Positions 16,873 to 25,113 of a stretch of 64,000 nt of DNA are shown here, piece after piece. The notes beneath the pieces are model-generated. The model was not told where the DNA came from. It ran no database searches and saw only the letters and a list, made by a program, of their open reading frames with translations. Numbering within the stretch: the stretch's first letter is position 1; each line of letters begins with the position of its first letter. The DNA lies in the NCBI GenBank assembly GCA_964293155.1, contig CAXYYA010000011.1, positions 7,016 through 71,015 on the forward strand. The letters run 5' to 3'. The stretch comes from JAQVEB01 sp028698105 (GTDB lineage: Bacteria; Bacteroidota; Bacteroidia; Bacteroidales; Dysgonomonadaceae). Made by a program: the position numbers and the translations under genes.

Positions 16873-17928
16873 TTAATTGATTTGAATATTTGCTCCTTCA
16901 AAAAGATTGATAAACCCGCTGGTAACCAATACATCTCCCACGGACATACCTTGCGACACAACCGCCTTGTTCTCATACCTTTGCGATATAATAATGCGTT
17001 GCAAATAGGCTTTCCCGTCTTTCACGATGTAAACCTGCGGTTCGAGGTCGGAACCCAATATCGCGGACGACGGAATGATGATCTTATCGTTCTCATCGTA
17101 GCTGTTGATACGTACTTTGCCGAACATACCCGACCTCAGATTCAGTCCCGACGAATTGCGCACGGTGAATTGAACAGGGAAACTGTTTCCCATATTGGCT
17201 TTACTGCCAATCATGGTTACTTTTCCTCTGAGAATTTCGTCGGGCGATAAATCGGTGCTCACATCGTGTTCGCTTCCCATCGCGAAATATTTTAAATCGT
17301 TTTCGCTCACATTCACGGTAAACCGCAGGGTGGAAATATCGGTTATCTGGAGCAGCGGCATTCCGGGAGCGGCAAACGATCCCATTTCCGAAAACTTGGC
17401 CGTAACCACTCCGCCAAACGGAGCACGGATCGTGGATTTACGGATTTGCTCCTGTAAGGTGGCACGTTGAACTTTTGCCGACTCCAACGCAAGTTGCGTT
17501 TTCTCCAGTTGAATTCCCTGCACGGCTTCGGCCTCCACGAGCGTGGCATAACGCTTAACATCGGATTCGAGTCCCTTGATCTGGATATTCGCATTTTCTA
17601 CTTGAAGGCGCAGCAACGAGTTGTCTAACTGAATGAGCGTTTGCCCGGTTTTCACGTAGCTTCCTACATCCACCGAAACGGCATTAATTTTCCCTTGCAC
17701 CTCGGCACTAATTTTGGTTTCTCGGTTGGGCTCGAAAGTTCCGGTGAAGGTTCGTACATCTTCAGCCAATTGAAGCTTGATGGTATCTGTTTTTATGCTC
17801 ACCGGAGCTGTTTTGTCGTAAATCCAAACCCTTTCTTCGGTGTTTTTTTTGTTGATGGCTAATTTCGTTACAATCAATGCGAGAATAATTACGCCAGCCA
17901 CAATGGCGATCGTTTTTTTCCTTTTCAT
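16873..17928 (-). CDS. RND efflux periplasmic adaptor (HlyD/AcrA family)
   Basis: A 351-residue membrane-fusion protein. One N-terminal helix (about 6-25) anchors it in the inner membrane. The lipoyl half-motifs are visible at KINAVSVDVGSYVKTGQTLI (about 80-99) and STIRAPFGGVVTAKFSEMGS, separated by a short helical hairpin (about 105-155), and are followed by beta-barrel and membrane-proximal domains. It bridges the RND pump and the outer-membrane channel. It begins 7 bp after the TolC-family gene. Confidence 0.93.
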   Translation of the reverse strand: MKRKKTIAIVAGVIILALIVTKLAINKKNTEERVWIYDKTAPVSIKTDTIKLQLAEDVRTFTGTFEPNRETKISAEVQGKINAVSVDVGSYVKTGQTLIQLDNSLLRLQVENANIQIKGLESDVKRYATLVEAEAVQGIQLEKTQLALESAKVQRATLQEQIRKSTIRAPFGGVVTAKFSEMGSFAAPGMPLLQITDISTLRFTVNVSENDLKYFAMGSEHDVSTDLSPDEILRGKVTMIGSKANMGNSFPVQFTVRNSSGLNLRSGMFGKVRINSYDENDKIIIPSSAILGSDLEPQVYIVKDGKAYLQRIIISQRYENKAVVSQGMSVGDVLVTSGFINLFEGANIQIN

Positions 17929-17935
17929 TTTATCT

Positions 17936-19261
17936 TTATTTTGTTGTTATATTTCCGGTTAATTTTTTGAGTTCCAAATCGGCTTTTAAGAAATCAACGA
18001 CAGCCACCAGGTAATTCTGTTGCGATGTACGCAGCGAATTATCGGCCATGAGCACATCGGTGAGGGTGGCCGTTCCTTCTTTTTGTTGGAGGATGGTCTG
18101 GTCGTATATTTTTTGCGATAATTTTATTTGTTCCGCCGTGTTGTACACAGTTTGCAACGCCGTTGTTTTTTGGTTATGCGCGTTTTTTCGCTGAATATTC
18201 ATTTGCTCATCCAGCAAATCCGATTGAAGCCGGTTGTTGGTAATCTCCATGCGCTTTTGGTTTATCTTTCGTTGCGTGGATGTTCCGTTAAAAACAGGAA
18301 TATTGAGTTGAATGCCCACAAGCGCGACATCGTAAAAATCCAGAAAATCATTCGGTTTTTTGTCGTAACCGTACCCTAATTTTCCGTAGGAACCAAAAAG
18401 CACGAGGGAGGGTAACCTCGAATTTTTGATGGTCGTTAACTCGCTGTTGAGCAGCTTATTTTGTGTTTGCAGCAATTGTATGTCGAGAGGTGTTCGCACC
18501 ATATAATTCGCGTTGGCGATCAAACGAATGTTTTTTTCAACTCTTAAATCGGTTTCCATGGGAATTCCCATCATGAATTTCAGGGTGTTCATCACCTGAT
18601 CGAGTTTATCGTTCAATGTTTCGCGTTGTGTTTCCAGTTGCATGATATCCAATTCAACTTTATCAACATCCGATTTCTTGACCATGAGTTGCTCATAAAG
18701 TAACTTTATGTTTTTGTGCAGTTTTCGCGAATTGATCAGATTACTGTCAATGTATGCGATCTGTTTTTCCATGACCTGCGCGTTGTAGTACAGGTTCGAC
18801 ACTTCGTAATACAGTTGTTCCTCGGTTTTCCGGTGCTGAATCCCGCTTAGCTCCGTGGCTATCTTCGTAGTCTTCATGTTACCGAAAACCTGCGCATTAA
18901 ACAACGGAACGGTTACCTGAACGTTTGCCGTAATGTTGTGCGGCACACCCATTTGCACTTCCTTGTATTTGCCTTCCGCCCCGCCCAGCATAGACATGGG
19001 TACAAGCTGCGTAGGTTGCTCAATGTAGTATTTGTAATCGGAATTAATGTTTACCTTCGGAATAAGGTTAGAGACAACCTCTTTGTGCCGCTCTTCGCTT
19101 ATGCGAATGTTGTTTTTATTAATTTCCAGATTTTTATTGTGCACCAGCGCACTGTCAATACATTGTTGCAAACTTAAAGTTTGCGCCTGTACAGGAATAA
19201 GTAGCGTAAGCATCAGCATTACGAAGAGCGCTCCTGCATGTTTGTGAATGTTTACTAACAT
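17936..19261 (-). CDS. TolC-family outer-membrane efflux channel
   Basis: A 441-residue protein with a cleavable signal peptide ending near PVQAQ (residue 27), followed by the duplicated OEP repeat of TolC-type channels: long helices with tandem LQQCIDSALVHNKNLEINKN (about 32-51) and a second repeat near residues 250-290. It forms the trimeric exit duct for the RND pump encoded downstream. No lipobox is seen, unlike the OprM subgroup. The gap to tetR is 44 bp, too short for an obvious second promoter. Confidence 0.93.
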   Translation of the reverse strand: MLVNIHKHAGALFVMLMLTLLIPVQAQTLSLQQCIDSALVHNKNLEINKNNIRISEERHKEVVSNLIPKVNINSDYKYYIEQPTQLVPMSMLGGAEGKYKEVQMGVPHNITANVQVTVPLFNAQVFGNMKTTKIATELSGIQHRKTEEQLYYEVSNLYYNAQVMEKQIAYIDSNLINSRKLHKNIKLLYEQLMVKKSDVDKVELDIMQLETQRETLNDKLDQVMNTLKFMMGIPMETDLRVEKNIRLIANANYMVRTPLDIQLLQTQNKLLNSELTTIKNSRLPSLVLFGSYGKLGYGYDKKPNDFLDFYDVALVGIQLNIPVFNGTSTQRKINQKRMEITNNRLQSDLLDEQMNIQRKNAHNQKTTALQTVYNTAEQIKLSQKIYDQTILQQKEGTATLTDVLMADNSLRTSQQNYLVAVVDFLKADLELKKLTGNITTK

Positions 19262-19305
19262 AATTGAATAATTTTTTTTATCTTGTAAGAGTTTTTTTCG
19301 TTAAA

Positions 19306-19893
19306 TCACTGTGGATAATTTTTCAGGATTATCAATAGCGTATCGTCTATTTCTTCTATTCGCCTGATGATATCGAACTCAAAGTTCTGAAATCTCCAAC
19401 TGAACATTTGATGTTTGTATGTAGCGATGACAATTTGCGCCAAATCGTCGGCAGGGATGGTCGCAATGAACTTTCCGGTTTGCTGTCCGTGTTCGATAAC
19501 CGACTGTAAATGGCCCGTCATCAGGTTAACCAAACTCATAATGGCATTTTTTATTTTCGAGCTTTCGTCCAGCAATCCCTCCGAAAAAATGGCGATCACA
19601 TAATACGGATTTTCCTTAAAATACAACGTAATCCGGCGAAAGACGTCTTTAAAATCTTTTTCGGCGTCGGATGTTGGGGCGCTGTTTTTCAGGATCGTTG
19701 AAATATTTTTGCTCAAATATTTCAACATGGAAAGGATGATCTCTTCTTTACTTTTGAAGTGCCTGTAGAGCGCGCTTTCAGAAAAATTCATTTCGGATGC
19801 CAGATTTTTGGTCGTTAACCCGGTTACTCCCGATTTCGTCAAAATTTTTCCGGTAGCTTCAATGATCTCCAGTTGTCTTGGTTTTATTTCCAT
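19306..19893 (-). CDS. TetR/AcrR-family transcriptional regulator
   Basis: A 195-residue repressor with an N-terminal TetR helix-turn-helix (about 6-55; the core is LTTKNLASEMNFSESALYRH) and a ligand-binding helical C-terminal domain. It is the first gene of the efflux operon and so probably represses itself and the pump until a ligand binds. A 20-bp interrupted palindrome overlaps its promoter (19912-19931). A near-identical palindrome precedes pldA (22762-22781), making the pldA operon a likely second target. Confidence 0.92.
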   Translation of the reverse strand: MEIKPRQLEIIEATGKILTKSGVTGLTTKNLASEMNFSESALYRHFKSKEEIILSMLKYLSKNISTILKNSAPTSDAEKDFKDVFRRITLYFKENPYYVIAIFSEGLLDESSKIKNAIMSLVNLMTGHLQSVIEHGQQTGKFIATIPADDLAQIVIATYKHQMFSWRFQNFEFDIIRRIEEIDDTLLIILKNYPQ

Positions 19894-19911
19894 ATTTGCT
19901 GTTTTTTTGAA

Positions 19912-19938
19912 AAGAGTGAAACCTCACTAACAAAGATA
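19912..19938 (-). promoter_or_regulatory. tetR-efflux promoter with putative TetR operator
   Basis: The plus strand reads AAGAGTG-AAACCT-CACTAAC at 19912-19931, within which AGTGA (19915-19919) and TCACT (19924-19928) are perfectly inverted. The last base of the site is also the first base of the minus-strand -7 box TATCTTTG (19931-19938). The palindrome thus covers the transcription start of tetR. The pldA promoter has the same arrangement. Confidence 0.65.
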
Positions 19939-20001
19939 AGCTAAGTTTTAATTTCTTTTCCTCTTTTACTTGTTTTATTGTTTTTATTTTTGTCTTTCGC
20001 C

Positions 20002-21507
20002 TTAAACGTACCATCCCATGCCTACAAAAATCTCATTCGACTTGTAATGTACCGGAGGAAAATATTTGTAGGAGGTGTTGCGCGTAAAAAAACGGTTTTT
20101 GAATATCAAATGAATTTTATCGTTTATTTCGTAACTGATGCTTGCCCCAAAAACATGAAGTTTAGCCGTGCTCCGATCGCCCTGCACGTTCAGGAAATCA
20201 ATTTGCGACATGGAGAGGTCTTTCAGTTCAATTTCCTCGTCAATGCCTTTCCACGTATATATAATATAGTTTTCGGAGAAAAGCTTTATCGTGTATTTCT
20301 CTACTATGCGCACTTCGGTATTTAATTTCAGACTGAAACCGCTACCCATATTGTAATCCCTGTCATCAATTTCAAAATAATCCGATATGCTTGCTCCCAG
20401 GCCAATTCCACTCGCAAAAAGAGCGGTTTGCATCCGCACGTCTTGTTTTCTTTTTTGTAGCACCAGGCCGGGGCCGAGCGAAGCCGCTTCGGAAATATAA
20501 TAAGGAGTGAAGATGTCTTTATCTTTTGTTTGCGTTTTGAGATTATAATAATTGAAATGCTGAAAAATCCCTCCCGATACGCTTACCTCGTTCGCCTCGT
20601 ACAATCCCTTATTAAAAATGGCTCCTATACCGTTTACCTGCGAGAGATAGAAGTTACTTTCGCCCACATTCACTTCTCCGGAAATACGGAACCAATCGTA
20701 CGGATTTTCGATGCTTTCACCGGTTATTTCGCCATATTCTGTCATCATACCCAACGTCATTCTCCTTATGGTTTTATCGTTTTTAATATCATCTATATCT
20801 TTTTCTCCCACATAAAATTCCAAATTGAACGGCGAGGGCTGCAAATAATTGCCCTTTACCGGTTTACGTGTCCATAATTCCCGGGTTGTTAACCGGTTTA
20901 AAAAACGGATAGGCGATAAAACGCCGCCTATCAGTTCCCTGCCGATACGCTCAACGCCCGTTGTTCGGCTATCCAAAACAAGATCGGACAAACGAAAGGT
21001 AATTTCGCCCAACGCGGTTCCGCCTATCGTTGTTGATACAAGGTCGTTTACAGACGGAGGCTTGGTTTCCATCAGGTATTCCCACATTAAACTTCCGCCG
21101 AAGGTAAACGGAATGGATTGATAGAAATTATAACCATTTATTCTTGAACTGTTGAAATACATGGATCCGTGATAAGGGTGTGCGATGAGGTTGGTCGAAA
21201 ATTTATTCGTGTCCCACACCGGCAGTGTGGATAAGTTTTTTTTCATCGAGCTCAGGTTTATCTGAGCATACTCATCATTGAGTATGAATCGGTTAAATCC
21301 ACGCATAACCATATTAAGCCCCACTTCAACCGAAATTGTTTTTACGGCGCTCTTCTCCCGCACACGATATTCGCCGGAAAGAGAATCCGTTTGACCGGCT
21401 TCAATTTCGTGTTGCCCGTATGCGTGTCCCGCAACTGCGATAAGCAGAAAAAAAAGCACCCTTTTCATAAAAAATCTCTTTTTCATCCGTTTTTGATATC
21501 TGAACAT
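20002..21507 (-). CDS. DUF3943 outer-membrane protein
   Basis: A 501-residue protein of the Bacteroidota DUF3943 family, of unknown function. The family signature is clear: HPYHGSMYFNSSRINGYNF (about 109-127), then GGSLMWEYLMETKPPSVNDL and TTIGGTALGE. A signal peptide is present after Met14 (MKRVLFFLLIAVAGHAYGQ), and the C-terminal half has the alternating pattern of an outer-membrane beta barrel ending in FVGMGWYV. Met1, Met8 and Met14 are all possible starts; Met1 is kept because its ATG overlaps the upstream stop by one base (TAATG), as in coupled genes. It is the third gene of the pldA operon, ending 63 bp before the tetR -7 box. Confidence 0.85.
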   Translation of the reverse strand: MFRYQKRMKKRFFMKRVLFFLLIAVAGHAYGQHEIEAGQTDSLSGEYRVREKSAVKTISVEVGLNMVMRGFNRFILNDEYAQINLSSMKKNLSTLPVWDTNKFSTNLIAHPYHGSMYFNSSRINGYNFYQSIPFTFGGSLMWEYLMETKPPSVNDLVSTTIGGTALGEITFRLSDLVLDSRTTGVERIGRELIGGVLSPIRFLNRLTTRELWTRKPVKGNYLQPSPFNLEFYVGEKDIDDIKNDKTIRRMTLGMMTEYGEITGESIENPYDWFRISGEVNVGESNFYLSQVNGIGAIFNKGLYEANEVSVSGGIFQHFNYYNLKTQTKDKDIFTPYYISEAASLGPGLVLQKRKQDVRMQTALFASGIGLGASISDYFEIDDRDYNMGSGFSLKLNTEVRIVEKYTIKLFSENYIIYTWKGIDEEIELKDLSMSQIDFLNVQGDRSTAKLHVFGASISYEINDKIHLIFKNRFFTRNTSYKYFPPVHYKSNEIFVGMGWYV

Positions 21508-21815
21508 TAAAGCATGTATCCCGAGATATATAAGGAGTTGAACAGTTTATCGTTTACAAGCATATCCGATGTTTTCACCCGCATGCGGAGCAGGGAAATC
21601 TTTTCTTTTAATTCATCGTTTATGGCCGAGAGATAAATTTCATCCACCTGTTTCTTCTTTAAAATAAATAGCCTGTCCGCATTTAATTCTTTGCCGGGAT
21701 CTATTGTTTCTGCTCCGACAACGAAATTGTTTTCAATTTCGAAAATCAGTATCTTGCTGTTTTCACTTCCAAAGTTACTGAGTTTGTCTTTTTCGAATAG
21801 AACGGCAATTTTCAT
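21507..21815 (-). CDS. Small NifX/NifB-domain-like protein
   Basis: A 102-residue protein from the ATG at 21815; longer readings run into pldA and are not credible. The N-terminus MKIAVLFEKDKLSNFGSENS followed by KILIFEIEN resembles the opening of dinitrogenase iron-molybdenum cofactor family proteins (NifX/NafY/NifB C-terminal fold), which bind iron clusters in other settings. The match is short and no metal ligands are clear, so the function is unknown. It lies 13 bp after pldA and overlaps the DUF3943 start by one base. Confidence 0.65.
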   Translation of the reverse strand: MKIAVLFEKDKLSNFGSENSKILIFEIENNFVVGAETIDPGKELNADRLFILKKKQVDEIYLSAINDELKEKISLLRMRVKTSDMLVNDKLFNSLYISGYML

Positions 21816-21828
21816 GTTGACAAAAAAT

Positions 21829-22740
21829 CTAAAACACATTATAAAAACTTGGTTTAATGCACATACCCACACGGAGTTGCAAATCATGTCTTTTGTAATC
21901 GAGCAAACTGTCGCCCGTGCCGTTGTACAACTCGGCGAACAAGTATTGGTTAAACTTGCCGGAGACCTTGTAACCAACGGTCAGCATTACGTTTGCCGAT
22001 CTCACTCTTTTTTTCGGGCTTACACTGCCCGAAACCCACCAACGGTCATTTTTTGTTTTATAGTCTATTGAGAAATAATCCGTTCCGCGATAATCGAGTA
22101 AATCGTCGTTTCCTTCACCTAAAATAAACGGTAGCGATACTTTGAGCCGTGCGGCTAAATTGGAGGTGAAAAAATATTTACCGGCAAAACTGATCATGTT
22201 TACGTCTCTCGACTCGGTGCCGTTACGGCCATTCGATTCATGTTCCAACTGCAAAAAAGCAGCTCCTGTGAGCTGATTATTCACAATGATATACCTTCCG
22301 ATGCCGATTCCCGGATTATAATTGTTGTCGCGAAAAGGAGCCGAACTTTTGTATATGTTCCAAAACGATTTCTGCGTGTACGTTAAATACAGAAACGTGT
22401 CGAACGGTAACCTGCTTGACGTAAGACGATGACGAATACTGATCTGGAATTTTACATCGGCAGTTTCACTGTTAATACTTCTGTTCAACGGAACTCCCGT
22501 AACAAAGTAGTTGTCTTTGTAAATCGTAAAAGCAGGTAAAGAATCCATTTTGTTTATTATTTCTTCGTCGGACATATATAAGTCGGCTTTTTCGTTTTCC
22601 ATTTCGGCTTTTACACGTTGGAATATATTTGTGAAATTCCTTCTTGTGGAATCCGGTTGGTTAATTTCTGTTTGGGCTTTCATGTTTTCTACACATAAAA
22701 CTGATAATATTATATTGATAAACAGAAATTTAACCTTCAT
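21829..22740 (-). CDS. pldA: Outer-membrane phospholipase A (OMPLA/PldA)
   Basis: A 303-residue outer-membrane beta barrel with a signal peptide ending near NMKAQ (residue 23). The catalytic triad matches E. coli OMPLA in spacing: His167 and Ser169 in EHESNGRNG, and Asn181 in SRDVN, 2 and 12 residues after the histidine as in His142-Ser144-Asn156. The run YLTYTQKSFWNIYKSSAPFR is also typical. The enzyme hydrolyses phospholipids that reach the outer leaflet when the outer membrane is disturbed. It heads an operon with the NifX-like and DUF3943 genes, behind a promoter with a TetR-type operator. Confidence 0.93.
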   Translation of the reverse strand: MKVKFLFINIILSVLCVENMKAQTEINQPDSTRRNFTNIFQRVKAEMENEKADLYMSDEEIINKMDSLPAFTIYKDNYFVTGVPLNRSINSETADVKFQISIRHRLTSSRLPFDTFLYLTYTQKSFWNIYKSSAPFRDNNYNPGIGIGRYIIVNNQLTGAAFLQLEHESNGRNGTESRDVNMISFAGKYFFTSNLAARLKVSLPFILGEGNDDLLDYRGTDYFSIDYKTKNDRWWVSGSVSPKKRVRSANVMLTVGYKVSGKFNQYLFAELYNGTGDSLLDYKRHDLQLRVGMCIKPSFYNVF

Positions 22741-22761
22741 TTTAGTAACCTGGCCATCAAA

Positions 22762-22809
22762 GTTAGTGAATACCCACTAACAAAAGTAATTGATTTTTTC
22801 TAATATCAA
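22762..22809 (-). promoter_or_regulatory. pldA promoter with a perfect 7-bp inverted-repeat operator
   Basis: On the plus strand GTTAGTG (22762-22768), six bases AATACC, and CACTAAC (22775-22781) form a perfect palindrome. It abuts the minus-strand -7 box TACTTTTG (22781-22788), with a -33 TTG at 22807-22809 and an 18-bp spacer. The same right arm, spacer pattern and contact with the -7 box occur before tetR. The rest of the 276-bp gap holds only the terminator described next. Confidence 0.7.
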
Positions 22810-22954
22810 TCACGAATTATGTTTTTTTTATGATTATTAGTTATTTTTCATCTATGGCGGAGGTTATACCTAAACACATGGATCGTCAATTCAACCAACT
22901 CCGGCATCTGATTTTCTGCACGTTACACAACAAAACGATGTCCTTTGTGGGAAT

Positions 22955-22992
22955 AAAAAAAGCTTTCATCCCCAAATGCAGGATGAAAGCTT
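22955..22992 (-). terminator. Rho-independent terminator of the DUF4126 gene
   Basis: A 12-bp perfect stem, AAGCTTTCATCC (22960-22971) with GGATGAAAGCTT (22981-22992), has a 9-base loop. Read on the minus strand it is followed by TTTTTT and lies 25 bp after the DUF4126 stop codon. Confidence 0.9.
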
Positions 22993-23016
22993 CACATATC
23001 TCGTTTTGTCGTAATA

Positions 23017-23628
23017 TCAATCTACTTCCTCTACTTCAACAATTTCAGTTTCTTTCTTTTTCTTTTTCAGCAATTTCCGGTAAGCGAGCCGGAGGATCAC
23101 GATCACGAAAACCAGCAAGAGCACCGCCACGATAACGGGCATGAAGAGCGACATGATTGAAAATCCCGTAGCTGCAACGCCTTCGCCGGTGGACACCACC
23201 GAATTTCCGGCTCCGGCGGTGAACTTCGAAGACATCAGGCGCGTTAGCGCGCTTCCGCTTTGGATGGTAGCCGCTGCGCCGCCGCCAACCAAAAAGCCCA
23301 TGATCCATTTCATCCATTCGTTATCGGCGGGAAAAACCGATGTCATTAAAAGTGTTCCCGCACCAACGGAGAGCGGCGTGGCAATGGTATCCAGCAGGTT
23401 ATCAACGAAAGGAATGTAATATGCCAGCACTTCGGCCACAGCAGCCACGCCAAACGTAATAAGCGCCGGCACGGAACCCATCCAGGCGAAGTTATCGCCT
23501 AAAGGCAGAACTCCGAAATGGGAAGCAATCCCTGCGACCAAGAGCGGGATAAACACCCTGAATCCGGTACTGGCGGCCAACCCTATGCCAAGGGCAACGG
23601 CGCTGATTGTTTCGAGGTTCATTTCCAT
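23017..23628 (-). CDS. DUF4126 membrane protein
   Basis: A 203-residue DUF4126 protein with about five hydrophobic segments. Family hallmarks are the N-terminal GIGLAASTGFRVFIPLLVAG (about 14-33), the central DNLLDTIATPLSVGAGTLLM, and a Gly/Ala-rich region GFLVGGGAAATIQSGSALTR. The C-terminus after residue 185 is strongly charged (lysine run, then acidic tail) and cytosolic. Function is unknown. It appears to be a single gene ended by a strong terminator at 22955-22992. Met3 is an alternative start. Confidence 0.85.
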   Translation of the reverse strand: MEMNLETISAVALGIGLAASTGFRVFIPLLVAGIASHFGVLPLGDNFAWMGSVPALITFGVAAVAEVLAYYIPFVDNLLDTIATPLSVGAGTLLMTSVFPADNEWMKWIMGFLVGGGAAATIQSGSALTRLMSSKFTAGAGNSVVSTGEGVAATGFSIMSLFMPVIVAVLLLVFVIVILRLAYRKLLKKKKKETEIVEVEEVD

Positions 23629-23691
23629 AGTTAAAACGCTAAATTATTGGTTATTTTTTCACTATTGAGCGTAAGGTTTGACTATTCCGTT

Positions 23692-24024
23692 TCAGTTTGG
23701 TTTAACGCCGCAGGCATCTCCCGCAGGTTCATCGTCGGAACGAACCCAAAGATCGGCAAACTCGTCGGGATGACGGCGAAATTTGGCCAAAATGTATGAG
23801 CACGAAGGAAGGACTTTGTAGCTTTTACTGCGGGCATATTTCACCATTTTGTCGAAAAGCTTTCCGGCGATCCCCTGTCCTTCCAACTCTTTTCGCACGC
23901 CGGTATGATAAGCGTTCAACACATTATCTTCGATGGCAAAATCGAGTTCGGCAATCTGGCGTCCCTCTTTTTCGATAAAGAAACTTCCGCGGTTTCTTTC
24001 GTCTATTCTAAATTGAATCTCCAT
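23692..24024 (-). CDS. Small GNAT-type N-acetyltransferase domain protein
   Basis: A 110-residue protein of the short GCN5-related acetyltransferase type (Acetyltransf_CG-like). The acetyl-CoA-binding region is GVRKELEGQGIAGKLFDKMV (about 42-61), followed by the conserved VLPSCSYILAKFRRHPDE (76-93) with the characteristic cysteine. Members are one-domain enzymes whose substrates are mostly unknown. It stops 12 bp upstream of nothing coding on its strand; the next gene behind it, MscS, ends 12 bp before its start, so the two are probably co-transcribed. Confidence 0.82.
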   Translation of the reverse strand: MEIQFRIDERNRGSFFIEKEGRQIAELDFAIEDNVLNAYHTGVRKELEGQGIAGKLFDKMVKYARSKSYKVLPSCSYILAKFRRHPDEFADLWVRSDDEPAGDACGVKPN

Positions 24025-24036
24025 AAATTTCGTTAT

Positions 24037-24978
24037 TTAATCAATAAAATCGTCTTTGGTGTAACGCACGAAATCTTCGCCGCGCTCCTTGTCGTAAAAA
24101 TGCACAACACGCTGAGGCAAAGATATATCAATATGATATTTGTTGAATTTATCGTATATTTTAAATCGTATTTCGCTTTTGAGATTTTCCACCCTGAAAA
24201 CATTCCGGCTCCAGAAATAAACGGTGAAAAGCAATGTTGAACTGGAAAAATCGTTGAACCGCACAAATGGCGCCGGTTGTTTTAAAATGCCGTCCACCTC
24301 GTCTATCACCTCCAACAGCAGTCTTTTAACCAGATGCGCATCGGAATCGTATCCTGCGCCCACCGATACTTCAAAGCGCGAGCTCTCGTTGCTGTGCGTC
24401 CAGTTGATGATCCTGTTTTTGGTGATCAGCGTATTGGGCAGCAGGATATATTTATCGTCACGCGTGAGTACCTGCGTTGTGCGCAAGTTGATGGTTAGTA
24501 CCTGACATACCAGCCCGTCCACGTCAATCACATCGCCCACCTTTATGGATGAATCGGCCAGAAGCACGATACCCGACACAAAATCGCTGAACAGGTTTTG
24601 GAGTCCCAAACCAACGCCGACCAACAGCGCAGCCGATCCGCCCAGAAGCAACGTTAGCCGCACTCCCAGCACGTCCAGCGACCACAGGAAAGCGATAACA
24701 ATAATCACATAACGGGTTAAACTAAACAACGAATAGCGTTTGCCGGCATCAATCCGTTTATTCTTCATAAAACCTCTTTTCATCAAATAGATGACAAACG
24801 AGGTGATGAGAATAATGAGCGCTACCGCAATTAAATCCCATACGGTAATGGAAAATTTTGCCGTCTGAATGATTTTTTGCTCGAAAAAGCCTTCGGTTTG
24901 CGCCGTGTGTTCGATCTTATCTTTCGCCTTTTCAAGCAGCGAAAGCGTGTCGGTTTGAATGAAAGCAGCCAGATTCAT
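24037..24978 (-). CDS. MscS-family mechanosensitive channel
   Basis: A 313-residue channel from the ATG at 24978 (a TTG at 24981 would add one residue). Three hydrophobic helices are followed by the pore-lining glycine/alanine-rich helix LLGGSAALLVGVGLGLQNLF (about 110-129), then the beta domain beginning with SDFVSGIVLLADSSIKVGDV and a C-terminal alpha/beta domain. It opens under membrane tension to release solutes in osmotic downshock. It starts a short unit with the GNAT gene. Confidence 0.92.
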   Translation of the reverse strand: MNLAAFIQTDTLSLLEKAKDKIEHTAQTEGFFEQKIIQTAKFSITVWDLIAVALIILITSFVIYLMKRGFMKNKRIDAGKRYSLFSLTRYVIIVIAFLWSLDVLGVRLTLLLGGSAALLVGVGLGLQNLFSDFVSGIVLLADSSIKVGDVIDVDGLVCQVLTINLRTTQVLTRDDKYILLPNTLITKNRIINWTHSNESSRFEVSVGAGYDSDAHLVKRLLLEVIDEVDGILKQPAPFVRFNDFSSSTLLFTVYFWSRNVFRVENLKSEIRFKIYDKFNKYHIDISLPQRVVHFYDKERGEDFVRYTKDDFID

Positions 24979-25074
24979 CAATTTTCTTGCAATTTTGTAT
25001 ATTCAAAATTAATAAAAAACATTGATATCTTCAATTCTCACTAAAAAAATCAACCGTTTACATGGCGGTTTTTG

Positions 25075-25082
25075 TATCTTTG
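25075..25082 (+). promoter_or_regulatory. Putative -7 box for the esterase gene
   Basis: TATCTTTG fits TAnnTTTG and lies 31 bp before the ATG at 25114. No convincing -33 box is seen. Nothing else is recognisable in the gap 24979-25113. Confidence 0.4.
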
Positions 25083-25113
25083 GAGAAAAATCAAATGTAA
25101 ATAAACATCAATT

